Assembly: GCF_900114385.1 (NCBI RefSeq) | Contig: NZ_FOSW01000017.1 | Span: 1-64,000, forward strand | From: Geodermatophilus ruber | Lineage (GTDB): Bacteria; Actinomycetota; Actinomycetes; Mycobacteriales; Geodermatophilaceae | Length of the DNA stretch: 64,000 nt | Reading direction: 5' to 3' | Shown here: positions 35,036 through 43,320 of the stretch, piece after piece | Layout of the letters: every line of letters begins with the position of its first letter | Position numbering within the stretch: the first letter of the stretch is position 1 | Position numbers and translations under genes: made by a program | The notes under the pieces: model-generated | Seen by the model: the letters and a program-made list of their open reading frames with translations, nothing else | Told to the model about the DNA's origin: nothing | The model's database searches: none

Positions 35036-36021
35036 TGCGCTCCCTTCGTCGACGTGCGGCCGCGCTGGCGGCGTCCGGCGCGGTACTGGCCGGCTGCGGG
35101 CTGACCAGCGCCACCACGTTCGTCCCCGACGCCGGGCCGGCCGCGATCGAGCCGATCGCCGCGGTGGAGGGCGAGCCGATCGCGGTCGGCGCCAAGAACT
35201 TCACCGAGCAGCTGATCCTGGGCAAGATCGCGGTGATCGCGCTGCAGGTGGCCGGGTTCGACGTCACCGACCGCAGCGGCATCCCCGGCGCGGCGCCGGC
35301 GCGGGCGGCGATGGTCGAGGGCGAGACCGACATGCAGTGGGAGTACACCGGCACCGGCTGGATCAACTACCTGGGCATGCCCAAGGGGATCCCGGACCAG
35401 CAGGAGCAGTGGCGCGCGGTCCGGGACGCCGACGCGAAGAACGGGATCACCTGGCTGCCGCCCGCCGAGGCGAACAACACCTACGCCTTCGCGGTGCGCA
35501 GCGAGGCCGTCGACGACCTCGGCGGGGTGGCCACGCTCTCCGACATCGCCGCGCTACCGGTCGAGGAGCGGACCTTCTGCGTGGAGTCGGAGTTCGCCAC
35601 CCGGCCCGACGGCTTCGAGCCGATGCTCGAGACCTACGGCATCCCGCTGGGGGATCCCCAGGGGGTCCCGCGGGACAACGTGAGCATCCTGGACACCGGC
35701 GCCGTCTACACCGCCACCGACAGCGGCGAGCTCTGCAACTTCGGCGAGGTGTTCACGACCGACGGCCGGATCGCCTCCCTGGACCTCACCGTGCTCGAGG
35801 ACGACCGCGGCTACTTCCCCGCCTACAACATCGCCCCGATCGTGCGCACCGAGACGCTGGAGGAGTACCCGGAGATCGCCGACGTCTTCGCCCGGATCAC
35901 CCCGCTGCTCACCGACGAGGTGATGATCGAGCTGAACGGCCGGGTGGACGTCGCCGGCGAGGATCCCGCCGACGTGGCGCTGGACTGGATGGTGTCGGAG
36001 GGGCTGGTCTCCCGCGGCTGA
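35035..36021 (+). CDS. betaine/choline-type substrate-binding lipoprotein
   Basis: A 328-residue lipoprotein with lipobox LAGC (lipidated Cys21), then an OpuAC/OsmX-type periplasmic-binding domain (VGAKNFTEQLILGKIAV, TDMQWEYTGTGWINYLG). It would capture a quaternary amine outside the membrane for osmoprotection or carbon use. The exact ligand cannot be read from sequence. It is the last gene of the four-gene operon. Confidence 0.9.
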   Translation: MRSLRRRAAALAASGAVLAGCGLTSATTFVPDAGPAAIEPIAAVEGEPIAVGAKNFTEQLILGKIAVIALQVAGFDVTDRSGIPGAAPARAAMVEGETDMQWEYTGTGWINYLGMPKGIPDQQEQWRAVRDADAKNGITWLPPAEANNTYAFAVRSEAVDDLGGVATLSDIAALPVEERTFCVESEFATRPDGFEPMLETYGIPLGDPQGVPRDNVSILDTGAVYTATDSGELCNFGEVFTTDGRIASLDLTVLEDDRGYFPAYNIAPIVRTETLEEYPEIADVFARITPLLTDEVMIELNGRVDVAGEDPADVALDWMVSEGLVSRG

Positions 36022-36037
36022 CCCCGCCCTTTCCGCT

Positions 36038-36092
36038 GACCCGCCTGCAGGGGCCCGCGCCGAGCTCGCGAGGCGTGGGGGGCAGGCGGGTC
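36038..36092. terminator. possible terminator of the ABC importer operon
   Basis: GACCCGCCTGC (36038-36048) pairs perfectly with 36082-36092, followed by CTTCTA. The 33-base loop is long. It overlaps the putative start of the DinB-like gene. Confidence 0.45.
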
Positions 36093-36650
36093 CTTCTACT
36101 GCTGGCCAAGCTCGACGGCCTCGACGAGTACGCGATCCGCCGGCCGATGACGCCGACCGGTACGAGCCTGCTGGGCCTGGTCAAGCACGTGGCCTACGTG
36201 CAGCTCGGGTACTTCGGCGAGGTGTTCGGCCGGCCCAGCGGGCGGGCCTACCCCTGGGAGGGCGAGGGTGCCGCGCCCGACGCCGACATGTGGGCGACCG
36301 CGGAGGAGTCCCGCGAGGAGATCGTCGGGCTGTACCGGTTCTCCGCCGCGCACGCCGACGCCACGATCGCGGCGCTGCCGCTCGATGCCGTCGGTGAGGT
36401 GCCGTGGTGGTCACCGGAGCGCCGCCACCCGACCCTGCACACGCTGCTCGTGCACATGGGCATCGAGACCGCGCGGCACGCCGGGCACGCCGACATCCTC
36501 CGGGAGATGCTCGACGGCAGCGTCGGCATGAGCCCGGACAACGCGAACCTCCCGGAGCGCGGGGCGGCGGAGTGGGCGGCCTTCCGGGACCGCGTCGAGA
36601 CCGCGGCCCGGGCGGCAGGCCGGGCAGGTGCGCCCGTGGTGGATGGGTGA
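36075..36650 (+). CDS. DinB-like protein, shortened N-terminus
   Basis: A DinB/DUF664 protein of up to 191 residues. From LAKLDGLDEYAIRRPMTPTGTSLLGLVKHVAYVQLGYFG on it matches the family, including HxxxH-type metal residues (VKHVA; HMGIETARHAGHADILRE). The first helix (usually with an ERxxLxxxLxxQR pattern) is missing: the frame upstream runs into the importer's terminator. The start is set at GTG 36075 but is uncertain. Either a short natural form or a gene that lost its 5' end. Confidence 0.6.
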   Translation: MGGRRVLLLLAKLDGLDEYAIRRPMTPTGTSLLGLVKHVAYVQLGYFGEVFGRPSGRAYPWEGEGAAPDADMWATAEESREEIVGLYRFSAAHADATIAALPLDAVGEVPWWSPERRHPTLHTLLVHMGIETARHAGHADILREMLDGSVGMSPDNANLPERGAAEWAAFRDRVETAARAAGRAGAPVVDG

Positions 36651-36661
36651 GGATCCTCGGC

Positions 36662-37567
36662 ATGGCCGCCGACTCCGTCTCCCCCGAGGACCCGTTCCCC
36701 CGTAGGCGCGTCCGGGTCGACCGGCGGGCGGACGGGAACCTCGAGATGGCCTACGTCGAGGTCGGGGAGGGGGATCCGATCGTCTTCCTGCACGGCAACC
36801 CGACGTCGTCCTACCTGTGGCGCAACGTCCTGCCGCACGTGCAGCACCTGGGCCGCTGCCTCGCCCCCGACCTGATCGGCATGGGGGAGTCCGACAAGCT
36901 GCCCGACCCGGGCCCGGGCACGTACTCCTTCGCCGCCCACGCCGGGTTCCTCGACCGGTTCCTGGAGGAGGTCGGCGCGACCGAGCGGGTCACCCTCGTG
37001 CTGCACGACTGGGGCTCCGCGCTGGGCTTCGACTGGGCCCGCAGGCATCCCGGCGCCGTCCGCGGGATCGCGTTCGCCGAGGCGATCGTCACCCCGCTGA
37101 CCTGGGCGGACTGGCCGACCGACGCCCGTGGGATCTTCCGCGCCATGCGCGGGCCCGACGGCGAGGCGGCGGTGCTGGAGAAGAACGTCTTCGTCGAGCG
37201 GATCCTCCCGGCGTCGGTGGCCCGGGGGCTGAGCCCGGAGGCGCACGAGCGCTACCGCCGGCCCTTCGCCACCCCCGAGGAGCGCTGGCCGACCCTCGAG
37301 TGGCCGCGGCAGATCCCGATCGAGAACGTGCCGCCGACGGTCCGCGACGTCGTCTCGCGCTACGGGCAGTGGCTGCGCACCAGCGACGTCCCGAAGCTGT
37401 TCATCGACGCCGACCCCGGCTCGATCCTCGTGGGCCGGCAGCGGGCGTTCGTCCGGAAGTGGGCCGCGCTCACCGAGGTCACCGTGCCCGGGGCGCATTT
37501 CGTGCCGGAGGACTCCCCGCACGAGATCGGCCGCGCGCTGGCCGGCTGGATCCCGACGCTGCGCTGA
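36662..37567 (+). CDS. haloalkane dehalogenase, class II
   Basis: A 301-residue alpha/beta hydrolase close to LinB/DhaA. All five functional residues are in place: Asn46 (HGNPTSSYLW) and Trp117 as halide-binding pair, Asp116 (LHDWGSALGF) as nucleophile, Glu140 (FAEAI) as acid and His279 (PGAHFVPEDSP) as base. It should turn haloalkanes into alcohols. The start ATG at 36662 follows GAGGATCC. It stands alone, without haloacid or halohydrin genes. Confidence 0.92.
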   Translation: MAADSVSPEDPFPRRRVRVDRRADGNLEMAYVEVGEGDPIVFLHGNPTSSYLWRNVLPHVQHLGRCLAPDLIGMGESDKLPDPGPGTYSFAAHAGFLDRFLEEVGATERVTLVLHDWGSALGFDWARRHPGAVRGIAFAEAIVTPLTWADWPTDARGIFRAMRGPDGEAAVLEKNVFVERILPASVARGLSPEAHERYRRPFATPEERWPTLEWPRQIPIENVPPTVRDVVSRYGQWLRTSDVPKLFIDADPGSILVGRQRAFVRKWAALTEVTVPGAHFVPEDSPHEIGRALAGWIPTLR

Positions 37568-37618
37568 CGCGTCTCTGCCCCGCGCAGCGACTCCGCTGTC
37601 CGGGCGATCCGCGCGGTG

Positions 37619-38452
37619 TCAGTCCAGGGCGCGGCGGCGGAACCCGACCAGGCTGGCCGCCGCGAAGACCGAGAGAAACCCGGCCAGCGCCACCGCGCAC
37701 AGCCACAGGGGCAGGTGGGGCACACCCGGGGCCATCTGCGAGCGCAGGGCCTCGCTGACGTAGGTCAGCGGGTTGAGCGCGCAGACCACCTGGAACCAGC
37801 GGAGGGAGTCCAGCTGCTGCCACGGGAACTGGGTGGAGCCGGTGAACAACAGCGGGGTGAGGACGACGGCGAAGACCACGTTGATCCGGTTGGGCGTCAC
37901 GAAGGTGCCCACGGTCATCCCCACCGCCGCGCCGACCAGCGAGCCGAGCACCAGGAACAGGGTGAGGAACGGCAGGTCCGACCAGGTCAGGGGCAGCGAA
38001 CCCAGCACCCACCAGCTGATCGGGAACATGACCGCCGCCGCGACCAGCGCGCGCAGCACCGCGAACACGATCTTCTCCACCGCCACCAGCGCCGTGGGCA
38101 GCGGCGCGAGCAGCCGGTCCTCGATCTCCTTGGTGTAGGAGAAGTCGATGACCAGCGGGAAAGCGGTGTTCTGCAGCGCGGTGAGGAACGCGGTGAGCGC
38201 GATCACCCCGGGCAGCAGGACGTCGGAGTACCCGTCGGAGGCGAACCCGAGCTCGACGAGGACCTTGCCGAAGACGAACAGCAGGAACACCGGCTGCAGC
38301 ACCACCTGCAGCAGGAAGGGCACCAGCTCCCGGCCGGTGACGAAGACGTCCCGCCACAGCAGGGCACGGAAGGCGCGGGCGACGTCCGGGCGGCCCGCGG
38401 GCGGGACGCCGGCCCCGCGGAGCAGTCCCGGGGTGGCCGTGTCGGCGCTCAT
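37619..38452 (-). CDS. ABC-2 type exporter permease
   Basis: A 277-residue membrane protein with six helices and the ABC-2 stretch NPLTYVSEALRSQM before the last helix, as in DrrB-type permeases. It pairs with the ATPase whose stop overlaps its ATG by 4 bases. Cargo unknown: drug or lipid export is usual for the family. Confidence 0.9.
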   Translation of the reverse strand: MSADTATPGLLRGAGVPPAGRPDVARAFRALLWRDVFVTGRELVPFLLQVVLQPVFLLFVFGKVLVELGFASDGYSDVLLPGVIALTAFLTALQNTAFPLVIDFSYTKEIEDRLLAPLPTALVAVEKIVFAVLRALVAAAVMFPISWWVLGSLPLTWSDLPFLTLFLVLGSLVGAAVGMTVGTFVTPNRINVVFAVVLTPLLFTGSTQFPWQQLDSLRWFQVVCALNPLTYVSEALRSQMAPGVPHLPLWLCAVALAGFLSVFAAASLVGFRRRALD

Positions 38453-39417
38453 CGCAGCTCCCGTCCGGTGAGGCTGAGGAAGACGTCCTCGAGGCTCGGC
38501 TCGCCGATGCGCACGCCGGTCAGGTGTGCCCCCCGCGCGGAGAGCGCATCCGAGACCGGCCCGACCAGCGCGGCGGCGTCGCCGGAGAGGTAGAGGCGGG
38601 CGCGCAGCCCGGCCGCGTCGGTCACCCGCTCGACGCGCTCGGCCTGCGGCAGCGCCGAGAGCGCGGCGAGCACGGCCTCGTCGGTGTCCTCGGCGGCGCG
38701 CCCGACGTCGATGTCCAGCGTCGCGCTGCCGGGCAGCGACCGGGTGAGCGCGGCCGGGGTGTCCAGGGCGAGCAGCCGGCCGTGGTCCATGATCCCGACC
38801 CGGTCGCTGAGCGCGGCCGCCTCGTCCATGTCGTGGGTGGTGATCACCACCGTGACCCCGCCGTCGCGCAGCTCGCGGACGCGGTCCCACACGAACAGCC
38901 GCGCCGCCGGGTCCAGCCCGGTGCTGGGCTCGTCGAGGAAGACCACCTGCGGGGCGTGCATGAGCGCACGGGCGATGAGCAGCCGCTGCGCCATGCCACC
39001 GGAGTAGGCGTCCACCTTGTCCCCACCCCGGTCCGCCAGCCCCAGCTGGTCGAGCAGGGCATCGGCCCGGCGGTTGCGCTCGGCGCGCCCGATGCCGTGG
39101 TAGGCGGCGTGGAACACCAGGTTCTGCCGGGCGGTCAGCGCCCGGTCGAGGTTGGGGCGCTGCGGCACGACCGACAGGCGGCTGCGCGCGGTCACCGGGT
39201 CGGCGGCGACGTCCACCCCCGCCACCTCCGCGCGGCCGGAGGTGGGCAGCACGCGGGTGGTGAGGACGCCGATCGTGGTGGTCTTGCCTGCCCCGTTCGG
39301 GCCGAGCAGGCCGAAGATCTCGCCGCGGCGCACGGTGAAGGAGAGGCCGTCGACGGCGTTGGCGGATCGCCCGGGATAGCGCTTGACCAGGTCGGTCACC
39401 TGCACGGCCGCGTCCAT
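38449..39417 (-). CDS. ABC exporter ATPase (DrrA-like)
   Basis: A 322-residue ATPase with Walker A LGPNGAGKTT, signature YSGGMAQRL and Walker B VVFLDEPSTGLD, plus the C-terminal domain typical of DrrA. The start is ATG 39417; ATG 39435 would add six residues and has GGTGGAAG too close to it. Confidence 0.9.
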   Translation of the reverse strand: MDAAVQVTDLVKRYPGRSANAVDGLSFTVRRGEIFGLLGPNGAGKTTTIGVLTTRVLPTSGRAEVAGVDVAADPVTARSRLSVVPQRPNLDRALTARQNLVFHAAYHGIGRAERNRRADALLDQLGLADRGGDKVDAYSGGMAQRLLIARALMHAPQVVFLDEPSTGLDPAARLFVWDRVRELRDGGVTVVITTHDMDEAAALSDRVGIMDHGRLLALDTPAALTRSLPGSATLDIDVGRAAEDTDEAVLAALSALPQAERVERVTDAAGLRARLYLSGDAAALVGPVSDALSARGAHLTGVRIGEPSLEDVFLSLTGRELR

Positions 39418-39457
39418 CGGGCGCCATGCTTCCACCGGGGCCGGGCAGGCAACGGCA

Positions 39458-39835
39458 TTACGCCGACGGCGCAGCCGCCGCGAGGGTGGGGGCGACGCCC
39501 TCGGTTCCGGGGCGCGTGACGTTCGAGAAGTCCACCAGCCGGCCGTGCCAGTGCTGCATCACACCCCGGTGCGGCTCGGAGCGGGCGAACCGGGCGACCG
39601 CCGCCTCGTCGTCCCACCACGACACGGTGGTGAACGTGCGGGCCAGCGGCCGCGCGCGCAGGATCAGTGACCGGGCGCCGGGGGAGGCCTGCGCCTGCCG
39701 GCGGATCGCCAGGGCGGCGCGGAGAAAGGCCGGCACGTCGCGCAGCCGGCGCAGGCGCAACCGGGTCACGACCAGGACACCGGGGCCCGGGCCGGGGCGG
39801 GCGGCGGTCCAGGGCAGGTCCGGGATGAGCGGCAC
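39458..39835 (-). CDS. monooxygenase-like (ABM/DUF3291 type) protein
   Basis: A 125-residue alpha+beta protein (VLVVTRLRLRRLRDVPAFL, FTTVSWWDDEAAVARFARS, HRGVMQHW) resembling the antibiotic-monooxygenase or DUF3291 fold. No cofactor site is evident. The GTG is preceded by GAGGAGG. It is divergent from the TetR gene and shares its operators, so it is probably the regulated target. Confidence 0.7.
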   Translation of the reverse strand: MPLIPDLPWTAARPGPGPGVLVVTRLRLRRLRDVPAFLRAALAIRRQAQASPGARSLILRARPLARTFTTVSWWDDEAAVARFARSEPHRGVMQHWHGRLVDFSNVTRPGTEGVAPTLAAAAPSA

Positions 39836-39865
39836 GACGTCCTCCTCTGCATTCAGCTGCACGGA

Positions 39866-39881
39866 CTTTACAGCTGTAAAG
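39866..39881. promoter_or_regulatory. TetR operator O1
   Basis: A perfect 16-base palindrome, CTTTACAGCTGTAAAG. It overlaps a minus-strand TAAAGT (-10, 39865-39870) for the monooxygenase-like gene. Confidence 0.75.
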
Positions 39882-39898
39882 CACACAGTAGGAGGCCC

Positions 39899-39915
39899 AT
39901 TTACACCTGTAAAGT
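39899..39915. promoter_or_regulatory. TetR operator O2
   Basis: TTTACA-CC-TGTAAA repeats the O1 half-sites, centred 33 bases (about three helical turns) away. It overlaps TAAAGT (39910-39915), the -10 of the TetR gene, which starts 6 bases later at GTG 39922. Confidence 0.75.
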
Positions 39916-39921
39916 GGTCGC

Positions 39922-40536
39922 GTGCCCCCGCGGACCCCCGGCCGGCTGCGCGCCGAGCTCGTCGCCGCGGGTGCTGCGCTGCTGGAGCGGACCGGCTCGC
40001 CGGAGGCGGTGACCCTGCGGGCGGTCGCCCGGGAGGCCGGCGTCACCGCGCCGGCGGTCTACGGGCATTTTCCCGACCTCGATGCGCTCGTCGATGCGGT
40101 TCTCGACGAGGGGTTCACCGAGCTCCGGGCGGCGATCGCCGAGGCCGTCGCCGGCCATCCCGATCCCGTGGACCGGCTGCTCGCCGGCTGCCGTGCGTAC
40201 GTGCTCGCGGGGCTGGCCGCCCCGGCGCGCTACCGGGCGATGTTCGGGCCCCGTCGGCTGCCCGGCGGTCCGGTCGCCTTCGATGTCCTGGTCGACGCCA
40301 TCGCCGCCTGCGTCGCCGCCGGTCGGTCGGCCAGCCGCGATCCCCGCGCCGACGCGACGCTGGTCTGGACGGCGCTGCACGGGATGGTCACCCTGCGGGC
40401 GGCCGCCCCGGACGAGGACCGGCCCGCCGTCGACGGTCAGCTGCAGGCGGTCGTCGGTCGGCTGGCCCTCCTCGACGACGCGACGGCGGATCCCGGCGGA
40501 GGACCTCACCCCGCCACCAGATCGACGAGCAGGTAG
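39922..40536 (+). CDS. TetR family repressor
   Basis: A 204-residue regulator. The N-terminal helix-turn-helix is VTLRAVAREAGVTAPAVYGHFPDLDALVDAV; the C-terminal part resembles the TetR_C_33/WHG-type ligand domain. Twin operators in front imply self-repression and control of the divergent gene. The leaderless GTG start is placed by the -10 at 39910. The 3' end overlaps the NRAMP gene by 31 bases. Confidence 0.9.
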   Translation: MPPRTPGRLRAELVAAGAALLERTGSPEAVTLRAVAREAGVTAPAVYGHFPDLDALVDAVLDEGFTELRAAIAEAVAGHPDPVDRLLAGCRAYVLAGLAAPARYRAMFGPRRLPGGPVAFDVLVDAIAACVAAGRSASRDPRADATLVWTALHGMVTLRAAAPDEDRPAVDGQLQAVVGRLALLDDATADPGGGPHPATRSTSR

Positions 40537-41768
40537 GCGTTCAGCCCGATGATCACCGACGCCACCGTCGCCGCGGCGGCGGTCGTGCGCCGCCGGTTGA
40601 CCAGCTCGCCCATGACGTCCCGGCGGCGGGTGAGCAGCAGCAGGGGCACCAGGGCGAACGGGATGCCGAAGGACAGCACCACCTGGGAGCTGACCAGCGC
40701 CATGGTCGGGTCCACCCCGAGCGCCAGGATCGCGATCGCGGGGCAGAGGGTCAGCGCCCGCCGGAGCAGCAGCGGGATCCGGCGCCGGAGGAAGCCCTGC
40801 ATGATCACCTGGCCGGCGTAGGTGCCCACCCCCGCGGAGGCGAAGCCGGAGGCGAGCAGGGCCAGGGCGAACATCAGCGCGGCGGACTCGTCGAGCCGGA
40901 GGCCGATCCCCGCGTGGGCGCCCTCCAGCGTGTGCGTGCCGGCCAGCCCCGAGCCGGAGAACAGGGCCGCGGCGACGACCAGCATCGCGGCGTTGACCAG
41001 GCCGGCCAGGCTCATCGCGGTCAGCACGTCGATCCGCTGGGTGCGGAGCAGCCCCCGGCGCTGCCCGGCGGACAGGGTCGCCACCCGGCGCGGGACGAGC
41101 GCGGAGTGCAGGTAGATGGCGTGCGGCATGACCGTGGCGCCGAGGATCCCGGTCGCGAGCAGCACGCTGCCCGCGCCCTCGAACCGCGGCACCAGGCCGG
41201 CTGCGGCGGCGGCCGGCTCGGCGGGCACCCGCAGCAGCATCACCAGGAAGCCGATGAGGATGACCGCGAACAGGCCGATGATCGCGTTGACGAACCGCCG
41301 ATCCCCGCGGCTCTGCAGGGCCAGCAGCCCGAAGGCGACCGCGCCGGTGATCAGCCCGCCGGTCACCAGGTCCAGCCCGAAGAGCAGGTTCAGCGCGATC
41401 GCGCCGCCCACCACCTCGGCCAGGTCGGTGGCGATGGCCACCGCCTCGGCCTGGACCCACAGGCCCAGCACCACCGGCCGCCGGTAGTGCTCCCGGCACA
41501 GCTCGGGCAGGTTCGCGCCGGTGGCCAGGCCGAGCTTGGCCGACAGGCTCTGCACGAACATCGCCATGACGTTGGCCGCCACGATCACCCACAGCAGCAG
41601 GTAGCCGTAGCCCGCGCCGCCGGCGAAGTTGGTGGCGAAGTTGCCCGGGTCGACGTAGGCGATCGCCGCGACGAACGCCGGCCCGAACAGCGCCAGCCGG
41701 GCCCGGCGGGTGCGGTCACCCTCGGTCGGCTGCAGCGGAGCGGGCGTCCTGGCCCCAGCGCGGAACAT
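40506..41768 (-). CDS. mntH: NRAMP divalent metal transporter
   Basis: A 420-residue protein with 11 membrane helices. The metal-binding motifs DPGNFATN in helix 1 and MPHAIYLHS in helix 6 are intact, so proton-coupled manganese (or iron) import is likely. GGGGAGGGTGAG precedes the ATG. No manganese regulator is adjacent. Confidence 0.93.
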   Translation of the reverse strand: MFRAGARTPAPLQPTEGDRTRRARLALFGPAFVAAIAYVDPGNFATNFAGGAGYGYLLLWVIVAANVMAMFVQSLSAKLGLATGANLPELCREHYRRPVVLGLWVQAEAVAIATDLAEVVGGAIALNLLFGLDLVTGGLITGAVAFGLLALQSRGDRRFVNAIIGLFAVILIGFLVMLLRVPAEPAAAAAGLVPRFEGAGSVLLATGILGATVMPHAIYLHSALVPRRVATLSAGQRRGLLRTQRIDVLTAMSLAGLVNAAMLVVAAALFSGSGLAGTHTLEGAHAGIGLRLDESAALMFALALLASGFASAGVGTYAGQVIMQGFLRRRIPLLLRRALTLCPAIAILALGVDPTMALVSSQVVLSFGIPFALVPLLLLTRRRDVMGELVNRRRTTAAAATVASVIIGLNAYLLVDLVAG

Positions 41769-41837
41769 CGCTCACCCTCCCCGGGGCGCGGTCGTGAGCG
41801 GCCGGCGGCCCCCGGGCCTGCGGATAGGCTCGGGCGG

Positions 41838-42554
41838 GTGAGCGGCGAGGGCCCGCGTGGCTGGGGAGCGCCGCTGCACGCCGCCGTGCTCGACGCGGCC
41901 GCCGTCGGTCCGGGCACGCGCCTGCTCGACCTGGGGTGCGGGGCGGGGCGCTTCGCCCGCGCGGCGGCCGACCGCGGAGCCCGGGTCACCGGCATCGACA
42001 CCGACCCGGCGGCCGTCGCCCGCGCCGCCGCCGAGGTGCCCGGGGGCGCGTTCGCCGTCCGGGACGCCCACGACCCGCCGGCCGGCCCGTTCGACGTCGT
42101 GGCCGCGGTGCAGCTGCTCATGCACGTCGCCGACCCGGCCGGGGTGCTGGCGGGTGCGGCGAGGTCGGGCCCGCTCGTGGTGGCCACGGTGTGGGGCCGG
42201 GAGCAGGAGTGCGACGTCCGCGCCTTCGGCGAGGCGCTGGCCCCATGGCTCGGGCCGCGCCGGCCATCTCCCGCTCCGCCGGTCACCGAGCCCGGCCGGC
42301 TGCGCGCGCTCGCCGAGCGGGCCGGCCTGCGGGTGGCGCGTCTCGACGAGGTGGTCTGCCCGTTCGAGTACGCCGACGAGGACGAGCTGCTCGGACCGCT
42401 GTTCGCCTCCGCCCTGGGCCGCGCGGCCGGTCGCCGGGCCGGCCCGGTCGCGGTGCGCGCGGCCGTGCTGCAGCGGTGCGAGCCGTACCGCACCGAGGCC
42501 GGGGGTTACCGGCTGCTGAACCTGTTCCGGGTGCTCGTCGCGCGCACCTCCTGA
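41838..42554 (+). CDS. class I SAM methyltransferase
   Basis: A 238-residue methyltransferase with SAM motif LLDLGCGAGRFARAAADRG and acidic TGIDTDP. The acceptor is unknown. The GTG is 7 bases after TAGGCT (41825-41830), so the message is leaderless. Confidence 0.87.
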   Translation: MSGEGPRGWGAPLHAAVLDAAAVGPGTRLLDLGCGAGRFARAAADRGARVTGIDTDPAAVARAAAEVPGGAFAVRDAHDPPAGPFDVVAAVQLLMHVADPAGVLAGAARSGPLVVATVWGREQECDVRAFGEALAPWLGPRRPSPAPPVTEPGRLRALAERAGLRVARLDEVVCPFEYADEDELLGPLFASALGRAAGRRAGPVAVRAAVLQRCEPYRTEAGGYRLLNLFRVLVARTS

Positions 42555-42639
42555 CGACGGCCCCGGGAGCATCGCAGCGAGGAGCGAGCGAGCAGCGGAC
42601 CGGGGCGCGGAGTCAGGCCGGAGAATGCGGCGTGACGGT

Positions 42640-43320
42640 TCACCCCGCCGTGTCGGCATACCGGGTCTTGAGGAAGCTCCGGCAGAACTCCCCGTTGGTC
42701 TCGATCCCGAGCCGGGTGAGCCGGGCCCGCCGCAGGTGCAGCGGGACCTGCGCCGAGGTGACCCGGCTGCCGTCGGGATGGACGAGCAGGGGCGCGGCGT
42801 CGTCGTCCCGGAGCCCCAGCGCGGCCCGGCGCCGGCGGAGCCGGTCCAGCGCCGGGGAGGCCGGGACCGCCCCGAGGGTCAGCTCGGCCAGCTCGTCGGG
42901 ACCGGCGCCGGCGTCCACCAGCGGCCGCGCCACCCGGTCCTGACCGGCGATCACCGCCTTCTCCAGGAAGTACCGCCGCAGCTCGGCGAGGTCGGCCTCG
43001 GCTTCGCCGGTGAACGTCTCGGCGAAGCCGGCGGCCGCGGCGACCCCGCCGTTGATCTCCTGCGAGGCGTGGTGGTCCTCCAGGACGATCTCCGCGCGCG
43101 TCACCCCCTCGACCGCCGACACGGCGTCGTGGGCGTCGGCGACCATGAGGAAGGAGAAGTTCGGCGCGCAGAAGAACGTCGGCAGCCGCAGGCGGACGGC
43201 GGCGACGCCCTCGCCGGAGACGGTGCACGAGGCCACGAAGTCGAGATCCGTGATCGGCTCGTCGAGCTCGGGATCGAGCACCGTCCCCAGCGCGCGCCAG
43301 ACGTCGTCCCGCAAGCTCAC
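42640..43320 (-). CDS. MIP18/DUF59 iron-sulfur assembly-like protein
   Basis: A 226-residue protein. The first 85 residues match the MIP18 (DUF59) fold (VWRALGTVLDPELDEPITDLDFV; then LRLPTFFCAPNFSFLM with the conserved cysteine). The remaining 140 residues are not recognised and include no clear motif. The GTG overlaps the amidohydrolase stop (GTGA). Homologous genes accompany Mim/Prm-type monooxygenases, so it may help load iron into the hydroxylase or reductase; that is inference. Confidence 0.8.
   Translation of the reverse strand: MSLRDDVWRALGTVLDPELDEPITDLDFVASCTVSGEGVAAVRLRLPTFFCAPNFSFLMVADAHDAVSAVEGVTRAEIVLEDHHASQEINGGVAAAAGFAETFTGEAEADLAELRRYFLEKAVIAGQDRVARPLVDAGAGPDELAELTLGAVPASPALDRLRRRRAALGLRDDDAAPLLVHPDGSRVTSAQVPLHLRRARLTRLGIETNGEFCRSFLKTRYADTAG

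Noticed and set aside
39426..41837. Long upstream extension of the methyltransferase frame
   Set aside because: It crosses the TetR/NRAMP genes antisense; the leaderless GTG at 41838 starts where the SAM domain begins.
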